This document shows, in pieces, positions 7,768 to 14,949 of a stretch of DNA of 25,253 nt. The stretch comes from a virus. How positions within the stretch are numbered: the stretch's first letter is position 1; each line of letters begins with the position of its first letter. Both the position numbers and the translations under genes were made by a program. The stretch lies in IMG/VR virus record IMGVR_UViG_3300031864_000012, positions 1-25,253 of that record, one strand, 5' to 3'. The notes below the pieces were generated by a model that saw only the letters and a program-made list of their open reading frames with translations, was not told the origin of the DNA and did not search any database.

Positions 7768-7818
7768 GAAGCGGAGTTGAAAGAGGTTGAGACTAGAAAT
7801 TTTTAAGGAGATAGAAAG

Positions 7819-9201
7819 TTGGGAAAAGAACAAGAAGAAAAAAACGAATTCACATTAAAAGACCTTAAAGAGCTTGTATCATCAATTATTGAGTCGAATG
7901 TCATGAGCCAAGGGTTTGTCAAGCTGGGTGAACTGAAGGAACAGATCAAGACTGAATTGGCTTCGGTGGTGTCCGAGCAGAAAGACCTGAAAAAAGCACT
8001 GGAAAAAGAGATTGAAAAGCTGGCAAATCTGCCAGGTCCCCGGGGTGATGTTGATGTAGGAAAAGATGGCGGAAACGAGCTCAAGGGCTTGAGTAAATCA
8101 GGCGGGTATGATTCGTATTCGATGTTTGCGAAAGACGTGTATGTGGCATCAAAGCCTCAGGTCCGGGAATTAGCCCCCAGACTCAAGAAGTGGACAAGTG
8201 ATGTAGAGGCATACGAGAAGATTATCATGAGCGGTAAGCCGGATTACGGTGATCCGTCATTAGTAATAAGCGATCCAGAACAGGGTGGTTATCTTATCCC
8301 CCCGGAATATTCAGCCAATTTGATGGAGAGAGGTTTTACCAATGCTGATTTCGCACCTATGGCGGATATTATCCCTATGGCAAGAAACACAGTCCACATT
8401 CCTTTTATCAAGGATTTCACGCACACAACGTATTTGTACGGCGCTATGATGGCCTATTGGCTGGACGAACTTGGGACAAAATTGCCAACGAAGCCGAAAT
8501 TCGGAAAGACTACTCTTGAACTCAATAAGCTGGTGGTGTTGGTTTACAGCTCAGACGAATTACTGGAAGACTCCCCGATTTCGATGGAGCCCTTGCTCAC
8601 AAAGAAATCCGGGAACGTCATCAAGTGGAAAGTTGACGAATCAATGCTGGTAGGAACTGGAGTTGGACAGCCTCTCGGGGTTTTGAATTGCCCGGCGTTA
8701 ATTCCTGTGCCCATTCAGGCAGGACAGGCAGCCGGTACTATAGTCTGGCAGAACATCGCCGACATGTGGAGCAGGGTGCATCCAGCATCAATACCGAATG
8801 TTGTTTGGGTAGCGAATAACAGCATCTTCCCGCAGTTGATGGCGATGGCGATGGCAGTAGGAACAGGCGGAGCGCCGGTTTATCTACCTGCAAACGGTTT
8901 CAGTGCAAAGCCTTTTGACACCCTGATGGGCAAAAGAATAATCTGGTCTGAACACTCCCCGATTCTCGGACAGCAAGGTGATATTGCGCTAATAGACTGG
9001 AGTCAGTATATGGTTGGACAGAAAAGAGGCGCAGGCGCAGGAATCAAGACAGCGACATCGATTCATTTGATGTTCCTCTACGACCAGACAGCATTCAGGT
9101 TTGTATTCAGGATGGACGGTCAGCCCTGGTGGCCGACTGTTTTCACTCCCAAAAACGGCAACCCGCAATCCCCGTTCATAACTCTCAAGAAGAGAGTATA
9201 G
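7819..9201 (+). CDS. major capsid protein (HK97 fold)
   Basis: 460 residues. Residues ~12-70 are a charged, coiled-coil-like delta domain, which acts as internal scaffold in HK97-type capsids and is removed by the prohead protease. A flexible glycine-rich part follows (~75-100). The mature fold begins around GGYLIPPE (156-163), the classic motif of HK97-fold capsid proteins, followed by KWKVDESMLVGTGVGQPLG and a C-terminal PWWPTVFTPKNG segment. The start is TTG: AAGGAG at 7805-7810 lies eight bases before it, and no ATG occurs before residue 29, inside the delta domain. It is preceded by a structured leader and followed by a gene whose ribosome binding site overlaps this stop codon. Confidence 0.95.
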   Translation: MGKEQEEKNEFTLKDLKELVSSIIESNVMSQGFVKLGELKEQIKTELASVVSEQKDLKKALEKEIEKLANLPGPRGDVDVGKDGGNELKGLSKSGGYDSYSMFAKDVYVASKPQVRELAPRLKKWTSDVEAYEKIIMSGKPDYGDPSLVISDPEQGGYLIPPEYSANLMERGFTNADFAPMADIIPMARNTVHIPFIKDFTHTTYLYGAMMAYWLDELGTKLPTKPKFGKTTLELNKLVVLVYSSDELLEDSPISMEPLLTKKSGNVIKWKVDESMLVGTGVGQPLGVLNCPALIPVPIQAGQAAGTIVWQNIADMWSRVHPASIPNVVWVANNSIFPQLMAMAMAVGTGGAPVYLPANGFSAKPFDTLMGKRIIWSEHSPILGQQGDIALIDWSQYMVGQKRGAGAGIKTATSIHLMFLYDQTAFRFVFRMDGQPWWPTVFTPKNGNPQSPFITLKKRV

Positions 9202-9210
9202 GAGGACACG

Positions 9211-9840
9211 ATGGCACATACAGAATTTGAAAAAACAATCAAAACAACTCTCGGGATTTATCCTCAGGACATCAATGCTGCCGCTTTTGTAAGCCTTGTT
9301 ACCTCCATGTCATTGGCTCATCATGCAGCAGTGTTTTTCAATGCTGGAGTTCTTGCGAGTGACGTTATTTGTAGTATCTATCAGGGATCGGAAGACCATC
9401 CTGTAGTTGCAGTGACGTCGGGTGGAGCAGAAGCAGGTAATTTCGGTATAGCGGGAGACCTTACCGCATTGTTTACAGTAGGAGTATTGCTGGTGATTTC
9501 GGGTAGCACGGGTAACGATGGGATATACACGGTAGATGCGGCAGAATCTGCTTACGCAGGAGGAGTGACCACGATAGAGGTAGACGAAGCGGTTGCTTCG
9601 GCAGTTGCAGACGGAACTCTCACCCTTGTTAAAATCATTGCTGGAAAGACAATGACATTCACCGCGGCTACAGATTTGGCCATAAGCATCCTTGAGGCCA
9701 ACGCTTCGGAGCTGGATATAGCGAACGGTTTCAAATCGATAATCGCTCATATTTCTGCCGTCGGAGCAAATGCTGGATTTGTTGGTTGCACAATTCACAG
9801 ATTCCCGCTGAGGTACTCGCCGCCTGCTTATGTTACCTGA
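9211..9840 (+). CDS. probable capsid decoration or head structural protein with inserted beta domain
   Basis: 209 residues, low in Cys and charge, rich in Ala, Val, Thr, typical of a virion protein. The outer parts (1-78 and ~140-209) seem to form one domain, interrupted at ~79-139 by a segment with LVISGSTGNDGIYTVDAA and TTIEVDEAVA. This 'GStgNDGiYtV' pattern recurs as a small beta domain in many phage structural proteins. The position straight after the capsid gene, with a strong ribosome binding site (AGGAGG 9200-9205), suggests a decoration protein, but I cannot assign a named family. Confidence 0.6.
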   Translation: MAHTEFEKTIKTTLGIYPQDINAAAFVSLVTSMSLAHHAAVFFNAGVLASDVICSIYQGSEDHPVVAVTSGGAEAGNFGIAGDLTALFTVGVLLVISGSTGNDGIYTVDAAESAYAGGVTTIEVDEAVASAVADGTLTLVKIIAGKTMTFTAATDLAISILEANASELDIANGFKSIIAHISAVGANAGFVGCTIHRFPLRYSPPAYVT

Positions 9841-9862
9841 TGACGGTCATTAGGATCTGAAG

Positions 9863-10135
9863 ATGGAAGTTAAACTGATAAAGAACTGGGGAAATCACAG
9901 GAAAGGTGATTATCTGGTCTCGGTGAATCCAAGATTCAAGGCAAGTCTGGAAAATCTGGGGGTTATTAAAAAGACCCCGATTGCCAAAAAGAAAAAGCCT
10001 CGAAAGAGGAAGACAAAGGCTGTCAAAGCCTCACCGGCAAACAAGATGATTTCAGAATCGCCTAAAATTAAAACTGAGGAAGTCCACAAGCGCGATTGGA
10101 CTCGCGGAGAAGGCTTTCACAGAATAGAGAAGTAA
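9863..10135 (+). CDS. small basic protein of unknown function
   Basis: 90 residues. The N-terminal ~38 residues (VKLIKNWGNHRKGDYLVSVN..LENLGVI) look like a small folded domain of the kind often found between capsid and connector genes in phages. Residues 39-60 are almost entirely Lys, Arg, Pro and Ala and are likely disordered and nucleic-acid binding. Function is unknown to me; a minor head component that contacts packaged DNA is one possibility. The ribosome binding site is weak (AGGA 9852-9855), 22 bases after the preceding stop. Confidence 0.6.
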   Translation: MEVKLIKNWGNHRKGDYLVSVNPRFKASLENLGVIKKTPIAKKKKPRKRKTKAVKASPANKMISESPKIKTEEVHKRDWTRGEGFHRIEK

Positions 10136-10141
10136 CCATAT

Positions 10142-10173
10142 TGGTAGAGGGGCTGGATAAAGTCCCTCTACCA
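10142..10173 (+). other. perfect intergenic RNA hairpin
   Basis: TGGTAGAGGG pairs with CCCTCTACCA (10 Watson-Crick pairs), and three further pairs (one G-U) close a six-base loop GGATAA. No T-run follows on either strand, so it is not a classical intrinsic terminator. It lies nine bases before the ribosome binding site of the next gene and may protect or separate transcripts. Confidence 0.75.
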
Positions 10174-10193
10174 TTGCACACAGGAGGTGCATT

Positions 10194-10925
10194 ATGAAGA
10201 CACAAGCATATTGGCGAAATTACAATATGGCCTTTAGGGACAAGGATTACAGCCCTCAGAAGGGAGTGTCCCTGTGGGAAACTTGCCCTCAGTTGGCATC
10301 ACTTGACCCAGGAGTTGGGATTACTTACATGGAGGATTTTTTCGCTTGGACAACTGCTGACTGGACACAGACGATAATTGGAGTTGGTGGAGCAGTTGGA
10401 TTGCAGAATGGCAAAGGTGGAATTCTAAGGCTCACAACAGATGTTTTGGATGATGATGGTGTCCAGATTCAAAAAAAATTACCAGAGGATATTTTTATTC
10501 CTGCTGCCGCAAAACCACTTTGGTTCGAAGCGAAAATGCAATTGGTTACCGCAGCGAAGCACGTTGAGAGTGAGTTTCTAATAGGATTGGCAATTACAGA
10601 TACAACCGTTATTCCTGGCGTAAATGACGGTATTTTCTTTCAGAAAGCCGATGCCACTGCGGAAGTTGGCGCTTTAACTGAGATTGGAGGTGTAGCAACA
10701 ACTACACCGGGAGTGCTTACATTCGCCCCTGCCACATGGTACAAGTTCGGATTCTGGTGCGACGGAATTACAACCTGTTATTTATATGTAGATGGAGTGC
10801 TCGTCGCTACTCACACCACGCACATTCCAATCGTTGCAATGCAGCCGACATTTGCAGTTTTAAATGGAGAAGCTGGAGCAGTAGAATGGGATATTGACTA
10901 CTTTAAGGTAGTTCAGATTAGATAA
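10194..10925 (+). CDS. putative virion protein with concanavalin/LamG-like beta-sandwich
   Basis: 243 residues. From ~residue 45 the pattern is that of a jelly-roll lectin-like domain: YMEDFFAWTTADWTQ, GGILRLTTD, LWFEAKMQL, FLIGLAITD, WYKFGFWCDG, CYLYVDGVLVATH and the closing VEWDIDYFKVVQI. Such domains bind carbohydrate or decorate phage heads and tails. The first 40 residues have no signal peptide, unlike the two following proteins. AGGAGGTG at 10182-10189 gives a strong start. I infer a capsid surface protein from its place in the capsid operon; it could also be a receptor or mucus-binding protein. Confidence 0.6.
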   Translation: MKTQAYWRNYNMAFRDKDYSPQKGVSLWETCPQLASLDPGVGITYMEDFFAWTTADWTQTIIGVGGAVGLQNGKGGILRLTTDVLDDDGVQIQKKLPEDIFIPAAAKPLWFEAKMQLVTAAKHVESEFLIGLAITDTTVIPGVNDGIFFQKADATAEVGALTEIGGVATTTPGVLTFAPATWYKFGFWCDGITTCYLYVDGVLVATHTTHIPIVAMQPTFAVLNGEAGAVEWDIDYFKVVQIR

Positions 10926-10947
10926 CGGATAACGAAAATTAAAAGGT

Positions 10948-10984
10948 GGAGAGCATTGGCTTGATCTTTGAGCCTTTGCTCTCT
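10948..10984 (+). other. long intergenic RNA hairpin
   Basis: GAGAGCA (10949-10955) pairs with TGCTCTC (10977-10983), with an outer G-T pair. After a TT/TT internal loop, GGCT (10958-10961) pairs with AGCC (10971-10974) around a nine-base loop. No T-run follows. It lies ten bases before the ribosome binding site of the next gene, like the hairpin at 10142-10173. Confidence 0.6.
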
Positions 10985-11006
10985 GTCTATGCATAGGAGG
11001 CTAGAG

Positions 11007-11459
11007 ATGAAAAAAACCATTCTGATTTTTTTGATTGCGTTCATAGTTCTGTTTTTACCGGCGGTTGCGAACCAGACTTATTATATGGAGTTCCTGACGG
11101 CTGCCATTGACGTGAATAACAACATTATAGCTGTTCATGGGGGAGCTTTCACAAGCATAGAATATGATATTTCACGCTATCCGGCAGTGGGCGGGCTAAC
11201 AATATGGTTTACGCCAGCTGCCCCTGCGGCAGTGAAGATCGAGTTTGAATGGTCTGTTTCCGCAGATGGGACAAACTGGTCAACTGATGACGAAACGTTT
11301 GAAATAGCAGTGAACACGGATGAGCGAGCAGTAAATGGCGTTGTTAGAGTCAACGTGCCATTCCCATTCTGGGGAGCTAAAAAAATAAGGCTTGAGAGAG
11401 TTGTCGTAGGAAACGGAGCAGGGAACTGCACTGCGATAAACGCAGGGATTTCATTTTAA
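11007..11459 (+). CDS. small secreted protein with signal peptide, unknown function
   Basis: 150 residues. The start (MKK, then a hydrophobic stretch ILIFLIAFIVLFLPAV, then ANQ) is a typical Sec signal peptide with likely cleavage after AVA (about residue 21). The mature part is short and beta-rich (IEFEWSVSADGTNW, VRVNVPFPFWGAKKIRLERVVVG), possibly a beta-sandwich. ATG 11007 was chosen because AGGAGG at 10995-11000 precedes it by six bases and the signal peptide begins there, though the frame is open to 10968. A secreted product is unexpected in a head-tail operon; the next gene has the same property. Confidence 0.7.
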   Translation: MKKTILIFLIAFIVLFLPAVANQTYYMEFLTAAIDVNNNIIAVHGGAFTSIEYDISRYPAVGGLTIWFTPAAPAAVKIEFEWSVSADGTNWSTDDETFEIAVNTDERAVNGVVRVNVPFPFWGAKKIRLERVVVGNGAGNCTAINAGISF

Positions 11460-11471
11460 GGAGGTAGCATG

Positions 11472-12332
11472 ATGAAGAAAGCACTAGGTATATTTTTATT
11501 GTGTGTAACAATCCTTTTGGCCGGTCTAATTATTGCAGATGCCCAGTCGTTCAGGCCAGTTCTATTCAAGCTGAGTGCGATTAAGGATGTCAGTAGCGTG
11601 GATGCAACAGATGGATATTACCTGAAATATGATGGGACTGCAGGGACATGGGGACCGGCTGAGCTGGTAGTACCGCCTTCAACACCGGTCTTCACTGACA
11701 ATTTTGCAGACGCGGCTATTTATTGGGCTTGGAAAACGGATGAGACGGATGCGAATAAAACGATAGTAGAGGCAGGTGGTTTATTAACTATTGAAGTAAA
11801 GAATAATGTAATAGCTGTATTGAATGATTCGGACAATATGGCTCCTAAAATCTTTACTGGTGTTCCTGGATATCCCTGTGAAGTTATTACAAAGCTAAAT
11901 GATTATACTGTAAATGATAAAACTGCCGCAGGATTGTTTATTGCCATGAACCCAATAACTAATACTGCTCAGGGATTTTATGGAATTTGTAGGCTTAAAT
12001 CAACCGTTAATGGGAGAGACGGGATATCAATGATAGACATAGCTCATATAAGCGGAGGGCTTGCAGATGCAGCTGTAGCGACGCTTCCAATATGGTTAAA
12101 GATTAGAATAAAAGCACATGCTTATGCTGCAATAGATATTTTATTTTATTACAGTGAAGACGGCATTAATTACACTTTACTCTATACGTTAACTCCGTGG
12201 GCTTGGATTAATACAAAAGACCCCGCAGTCATTATTGGTTTAATTGCAAATAATACCGCCATAACTAGTAACATCGCAGCCCCGTTTGAGTTTATTACAA
12301 TAACACAGGATTCGGGGCCAGGGTGTCCATGA
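11472..12332 (+). CDS. secreted beta-sandwich (LamG-like) protein with signal peptide
   Basis: 286 residues. The N-terminus has Lys-Lys, a hydrophobic core (LGIFLLCVTILLAGLI) and a cleavage site of type ADA-Q near residue 24. No lipobox Cys is present. From ~residue 70 the sequence reads like a concanavalin-type domain: FTDNFADAAIYWAWKTDE, AGGLLTIEVK, ITKLNDY, AGLFIAMN, WLKIRIKAHA, ILFYYSEDGINYTLLYTLTP. It resembles the protein at 10194 in type, not clearly in sequence. Of two adjacent ATGs, the second (11472) has the better spacing (seven bases) from AAGGAGG at 11458-11464. It may coat the host surface or act on glycans; the role is inferred from the signal peptide and the glycosyltransferases that follow. 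Confidence 0.7.
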   Translation: MKKALGIFLLCVTILLAGLIIADAQSFRPVLFKLSAIKDVSSVDATDGYYLKYDGTAGTWGPAELVVPPSTPVFTDNFADAAIYWAWKTDETDANKTIVEAGGLLTIEVKNNVIAVLNDSDNMAPKIFTGVPGYPCEVITKLNDYTVNDKTAAGLFIAMNPITNTAQGFYGICRLKSTVNGRDGISMIDIAHISGGLADAAVATLPIWLKIRIKAHAYAAIDILFYYSEDGINYTLLYTLTPWAWINTKDPAVIIGLIANNTAITSNIAAPFEFITITQDSGPGCP

Positions 12333-12382
12333 TCGGCACAAAGAACGCTTTTATTGGAGTTAAGGGAAAAAGGTCTGGATGA
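12329..12382 (+). CDS. possible 17-residue micro-ORF
   Basis: MIGTKNAFIGVKGKRSG. Its start overlaps the previous stop (ATGA), and its own stop overlaps the start of the next small ORF (again ATGA). The chance of such a chain without selection is not high, but there is no ribosome binding site and no recognisable product. It may only serve to pass ribosomes along, or be a remnant of a larger gene. Confidence 0.3.
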   Translation: MIGTKNAFIGVKGKRSG

Positions 12383-12453
12383 GCACAAATCAATCCAAAG
12401 AATGCATATTATGCGGGATAAACCCGATAATTGGGCACGATGTTAGAGGCTAA
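12379..12453 (+). CDS. possible 24-residue Cys-containing micro-ORF
   Basis: A very small ORF with one CxxC pair (KECILCGINP). It starts in an ATGA overlap with the preceding micro-ORF and ends three bases before the start of the glycosyltransferase at 12457. It resembles half of a zinc knuckle and could be a broken small zinc protein. No function can be assigned. Confidence 0.35.
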   Translation: MSTNQSKECILCGINPIIGHDVRG

Positions 12454-12456
12454 TTA

Positions 12457-13401
12457 ATGAAGGTTCTAATCGTAACTGACAAATATGCGATGTCAAATGA
12501 CATATCAAACGGTTACCGGGTCGGCAAGGCTTTCGGGTCCTTGGGTCATGATGTTAGTTTTGTGAGTCCTGAAATGGCATCGACAAAGGCGGGAGACGCT
12601 GATTTCATTCTAGGGTTTAATTCACTTCTGTACAGTTACCGGATGTTCTTGAATGTATGGATATCGAAAGCGAAGGCCCCGAAGGCAAAATTTGCTATAT
12701 GGAACTTTGATTCTTGTAGTGATATTGACGGAATGAATAAAATGCGCAACAGAAACATCAGGAAAATAATCCCATATATAGACCTGCTGATTACAACGGA
12801 TCACGACTTCCCTTGGGAAAACCATATTGATAATTATCTGCATTTAAGCCAGGGGGTCGATCCAGAAGATTTCAATTATACACTCGGCAACAATGAAGAC
12901 AGGCCGTATGATGTGATTTATACTGGAGGGATATATGACAGAGAGCCGGAAAGAATACAGGCTTTAGAGAAAATCGGACAAAAGTTCAAAAGTATTATTT
13001 ATACTTCAAGCAATGGAGACAAACTTCCTGAGCTGAAAAAATTGACTTTGAAGGCTAGTGTTTACGGGAAAGATTTTTTCGATGCGTACCAGCAAGCAAA
13101 AATCGCTTTCGTGCCCAGGCCGCCCTCTGAAATCAAGGAAAACTACTGGAGTAATCGGATTTATTTGGCAGCCGCTACGGGGACTTGTTGCCTTGTTGAA
13201 TATGTGAAAGGTATAGAGAAAGAGTTTAATTCTTTTGAAGAAGTGTTGTATTCATTTGGTAGCAACGATATTGTCGAAAAGATAAAATTTCTGTTGTCAG
13301 ATCCAGGACTGAGGTTAGAGCTTGGCAGAAATGCAAGGCAGAGGGTTCTTAATAATTATAAATATTCAAACAGAGTTAAAAAAATACTGGAGATCTTATG
13401 A
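12457..13401 (+). CDS. GT-B type glycosyltransferase (CgeB/YkvP-like)
   Basis: 314 residues. The N-terminal half begins MKVLIVTDKY and has the Rossmann-like pattern of GT-B enzymes. The C-terminal half (~150-314) fits the Glyco_trans_1_2/CgeB family (PF13524): VIYTGGIYDREPERI, YGKDFFDAYQQAKIAFVP, NRIYLAAATGTCCLVEY and the closing helical NARQRVLNNYKY. It would transfer a sugar from a nucleotide donor in the cytoplasm; donor and acceptor are unknown. The stop forms an ATGA overlap with the next gene, a second glycosyltransferase, followed by a methyltransferase, so the three probably build one glycan. Their place inside the structural operon suggests that virion proteins are the acceptor, though host surface glycans are an alternative. 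Confidence 0.85.
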   Translation: MKVLIVTDKYAMSNDISNGYRVGKAFGSLGHDVSFVSPEMASTKAGDADFILGFNSLLYSYRMFLNVWISKAKAPKAKFAIWNFDSCSDIDGMNKMRNRNIRKIIPYIDLLITTDHDFPWENHIDNYLHLSQGVDPEDFNYTLGNNEDRPYDVIYTGGIYDREPERIQALEKIGQKFKSIIYTSSNGDKLPELKKLTLKASVYGKDFFDAYQQAKIAFVPRPPSEIKENYWSNRIYLAAATGTCCLVEYVKGIEKEFNSFEEVLYSFGSNDIVEKIKFLLSDPGLRLELGRNARQRVLNNYKYSNRVKKILEIL

Positions 13402-14078
13402 AAATATCGCTGTTTATTCCTGTCTGGAAGCGGTTCAAATACCTTAAAAATGTGCTACAGGCATGGTCTCCGCAGGTTGATGACATAACAGTCTGGGATG
13501 ATTCAGGAGAAGAAAGAAAATATTCCAGCAAAGTCACAGTGATAAGAGCCTCCAAAAGGCAAGGCAGTCATATCAAATTCAAAACAGCCCAGATTCTTAA
13601 GAACGACATGGTTCTGATAAGCGATGACGACATCATGCCGGGGCAAAATCTGGTTGCGGAACTCATGGCCGGATTCAATAAAATTCCATTGGATGACGAA
13701 CTGAAAGTAATAACCATATTCGGGAGAAAGCTGTCTAAACACGGCTACCAAAGCTATCCGCTGCAAAGGGCAGATCTGATTACAGAAATTCAGGAAGTTG
13801 ATTGGGCAGGGCGACTGCTGTTTGGACATCGGAAGAATTTTATGATTGATATAACCAAGTGCCCCAACTATTTGCTGGACGATCTGTTCTGGTCATTTGA
13901 GCTTCGCAGGCAAAGACCAAAAGCAAAGATATTTGTTATTCCTACAATAGAATGGGGGAATACCCTTGAAGCTAATGATAAAAATTCGCTTTGCAATATT
14001 CCCGGGTACTGGATAATGAGAAACAATTTTGTAAGAATGAATTACGAGAAATATTTTAATGAAGGGCACGAAAAATGA
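13398..14078 (+). CDS. GT-A type (family 2-like) glycosyltransferase
   Basis: 226 residues. It starts with the GT-A beta strand MKISLFIPVWKR, has a nucleotide-binding DD pair (TVWDDSG, ~32-37) and a metal-binding DxD-type motif at residues 76-78 (LISDDDIMPG). It is shorter than classical family 2 enzymes, with a compact C-terminal part (LLDDLFWSFEL, IEWGNTLEANDK). It would be a cytosolic nucleotide-sugar dependent transferase. It is joined to both neighbours by ATGA overlaps, which implies co-translation with the GT-B enzyme before it and the FkbM methyltransferase after it. Confidence 0.82.
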   Translation: MKISLFIPVWKRFKYLKNVLQAWSPQVDDITVWDDSGEERKYSSKVTVIRASKRQGSHIKFKTAQILKNDMVLISDDDIMPGQNLVAELMAGFNKIPLDDELKVITIFGRKLSKHGYQSYPLQRADLITEIQEVDWAGRLLFGHRKNFMIDITKCPNYLLDDLFWSFELRRQRPKAKIFVIPTIEWGNTLEANDKNSLCNIPGYWIMRNNFVRMNYEKYFNEGHEK

Positions 14079-14827
14079 AGGCACGAGTATTGAACCATAT
14101 TATGTATTTAGACCCTGAAGATCAGCTTATATCCAAAAATTTGTTTAATAATAAGGGTCATGAGCTTAACGAAACCGCCCTTGTATTAAAGACGCTAAAA
14201 AAGGGTGATGTGGCCATAGACATAGGAGCGCATATTGGTTATTTCACTTTGATAATGGCAAGGTGTGTCGGGCGGCAGGGAAAGACATACGCTTTTGAGC
14301 CATCGCCTAGAAATTTTAAATTATTGCAAAAAAACGTTGATTACAATGGTTATAAGAATGCGACTCTCATCCCCAAAGCCGTCTCTGATAGATCGGAGGA
14401 AGCAACGTTATATCTGAATCCTGGGAACACGGGAAACAACATGCTTTTTAAAAGAACTAATAATGTTCAAGGAATTCGGATTGAGACCATATCGCTTGAC
14501 AATTATTTCTCTGACATTGATTTCAATATTGATTTCATTAAGATTGACGTAGAGGGTTCAGAGCCTTTGGTCATAAACGGGATGAAGAAAATACTTGAGG
14601 AGTTTGCATACATAAATCTAATGATAGAGTTTTTCCCGCAATTGCTCAGGGTTTCAGGATTTGACCCCCGGGCTTTCCTGGTCACGCTGAGAGAGCTTGG
14701 CTTTAAACTGTATTTTATAGAAAAAGGTAAGCTGAAAGCATTTAATCAAATCGCAAGCAGGTATATTAATCACCTAACTTGGCACAAAAACATTTATTGT
14801 GAGAGCATGATGAGGTATGAAAAATGA
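14075..14827 (+). CDS. FkbM-family SAM-dependent methyltransferase
   Basis: 250 residues. SAM-binding motif I is at 47-58 (AIDIGAHIGYFT), followed by the acidic FEPSP (74-78), the NvdyNGYKNATLIPKAVSD segment and IKIDVEGSEP at ~159-168. These match the Methyltransf_21 (FkbM) family, whose members O-methylate sugars or related hydroxyls. Next to two glycosyltransferases it most likely caps a glycan by methylation. Starts in an ATGA overlap and ends in another one with the small ORF at 14824. Confidence 0.92.
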   Translation: MKARVLNHIMYLDPEDQLISKNLFNNKGHELNETALVLKTLKKGDVAIDIGAHIGYFTLIMARCVGRQGKTYAFEPSPRNFKLLQKNVDYNGYKNATLIPKAVSDRSEEATLYLNPGNTGNNMLFKRTNNVQGIRIETISLDNYFSDIDFNIDFIKIDVEGSEPLVINGMKKILEEFAYINLMIEFFPQLLRVSGFDPRAFLVTLRELGFKLYFIEKGKLKAFNQIASRYINHLTWHKNIYCESMMRYEK

Positions 14828-14949
14828 TTGACCTAAAAGAACGGCTTTGGAGACCGGATGACAGCCTCGTAGGATTCCATCCAAAGAACCGGTATGCCAG
14901 AGCTAAACTGGAATCGCTCGGATATATATGTAGGAGGCTTAAATGTTAG
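14824..14949 (+). CDS. small 41-residue protein, unknown function
   Basis: A short ORF whose ATG overlaps the methyltransferase stop (ATGA) and whose stop overlaps the connector gene start by seven bases. The sequence is basic and amphipathic (LKERLWRPDDSLVGFHPKNR...LESLGYICRR). No family is recognised. Because it fills exactly the gap between two genes with coupled ends, it is likely translated, whether or not the product matters. The connector ribosome binding site (AGGAGG) lies within its last codons. Confidence 0.5.
   Translation: MIDLKERLWRPDDSLVGFHPKNRYARAKLESLGYICRRLKC

Larger units (their letters stand above)
7451..7818 (+). other. gene-free leader region upstream of the capsid gene
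   Basis: 368 bases without a convincing ORF. It is AT-rich up to ~7680, with small inverted repeats: GAACTTGTTC at 7491-7500, and AGTCC/GGACT around a six-base loop at 7627-7642. A direct repeat GAACTTG occurs at 7491-7497 and 7517-7523. A possible promoter and a structured RNA element are listed separately. This is the longest non-coding stretch of the window and lies directly before the most highly expressed gene type of a phage. Confidence 0.7.

Noticed and set aside
7683-7771. Target-site duplication AGTGAAG flanking the RNA element, suggesting a transposed unit
   Set aside because: AGTGAAG occurs at 7683-7689 and 7765-7771, but the second copy overlaps helix P1 and GAAG occurs repeatedly in this stretch, so a chance or structural origin is more likely.
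10142-10173. Intrinsic transcription terminator after the gene ending at 10135
   Set aside because: The stem is strong but no T-run follows on either strand, so termination is not supported; kept only as a hairpin.
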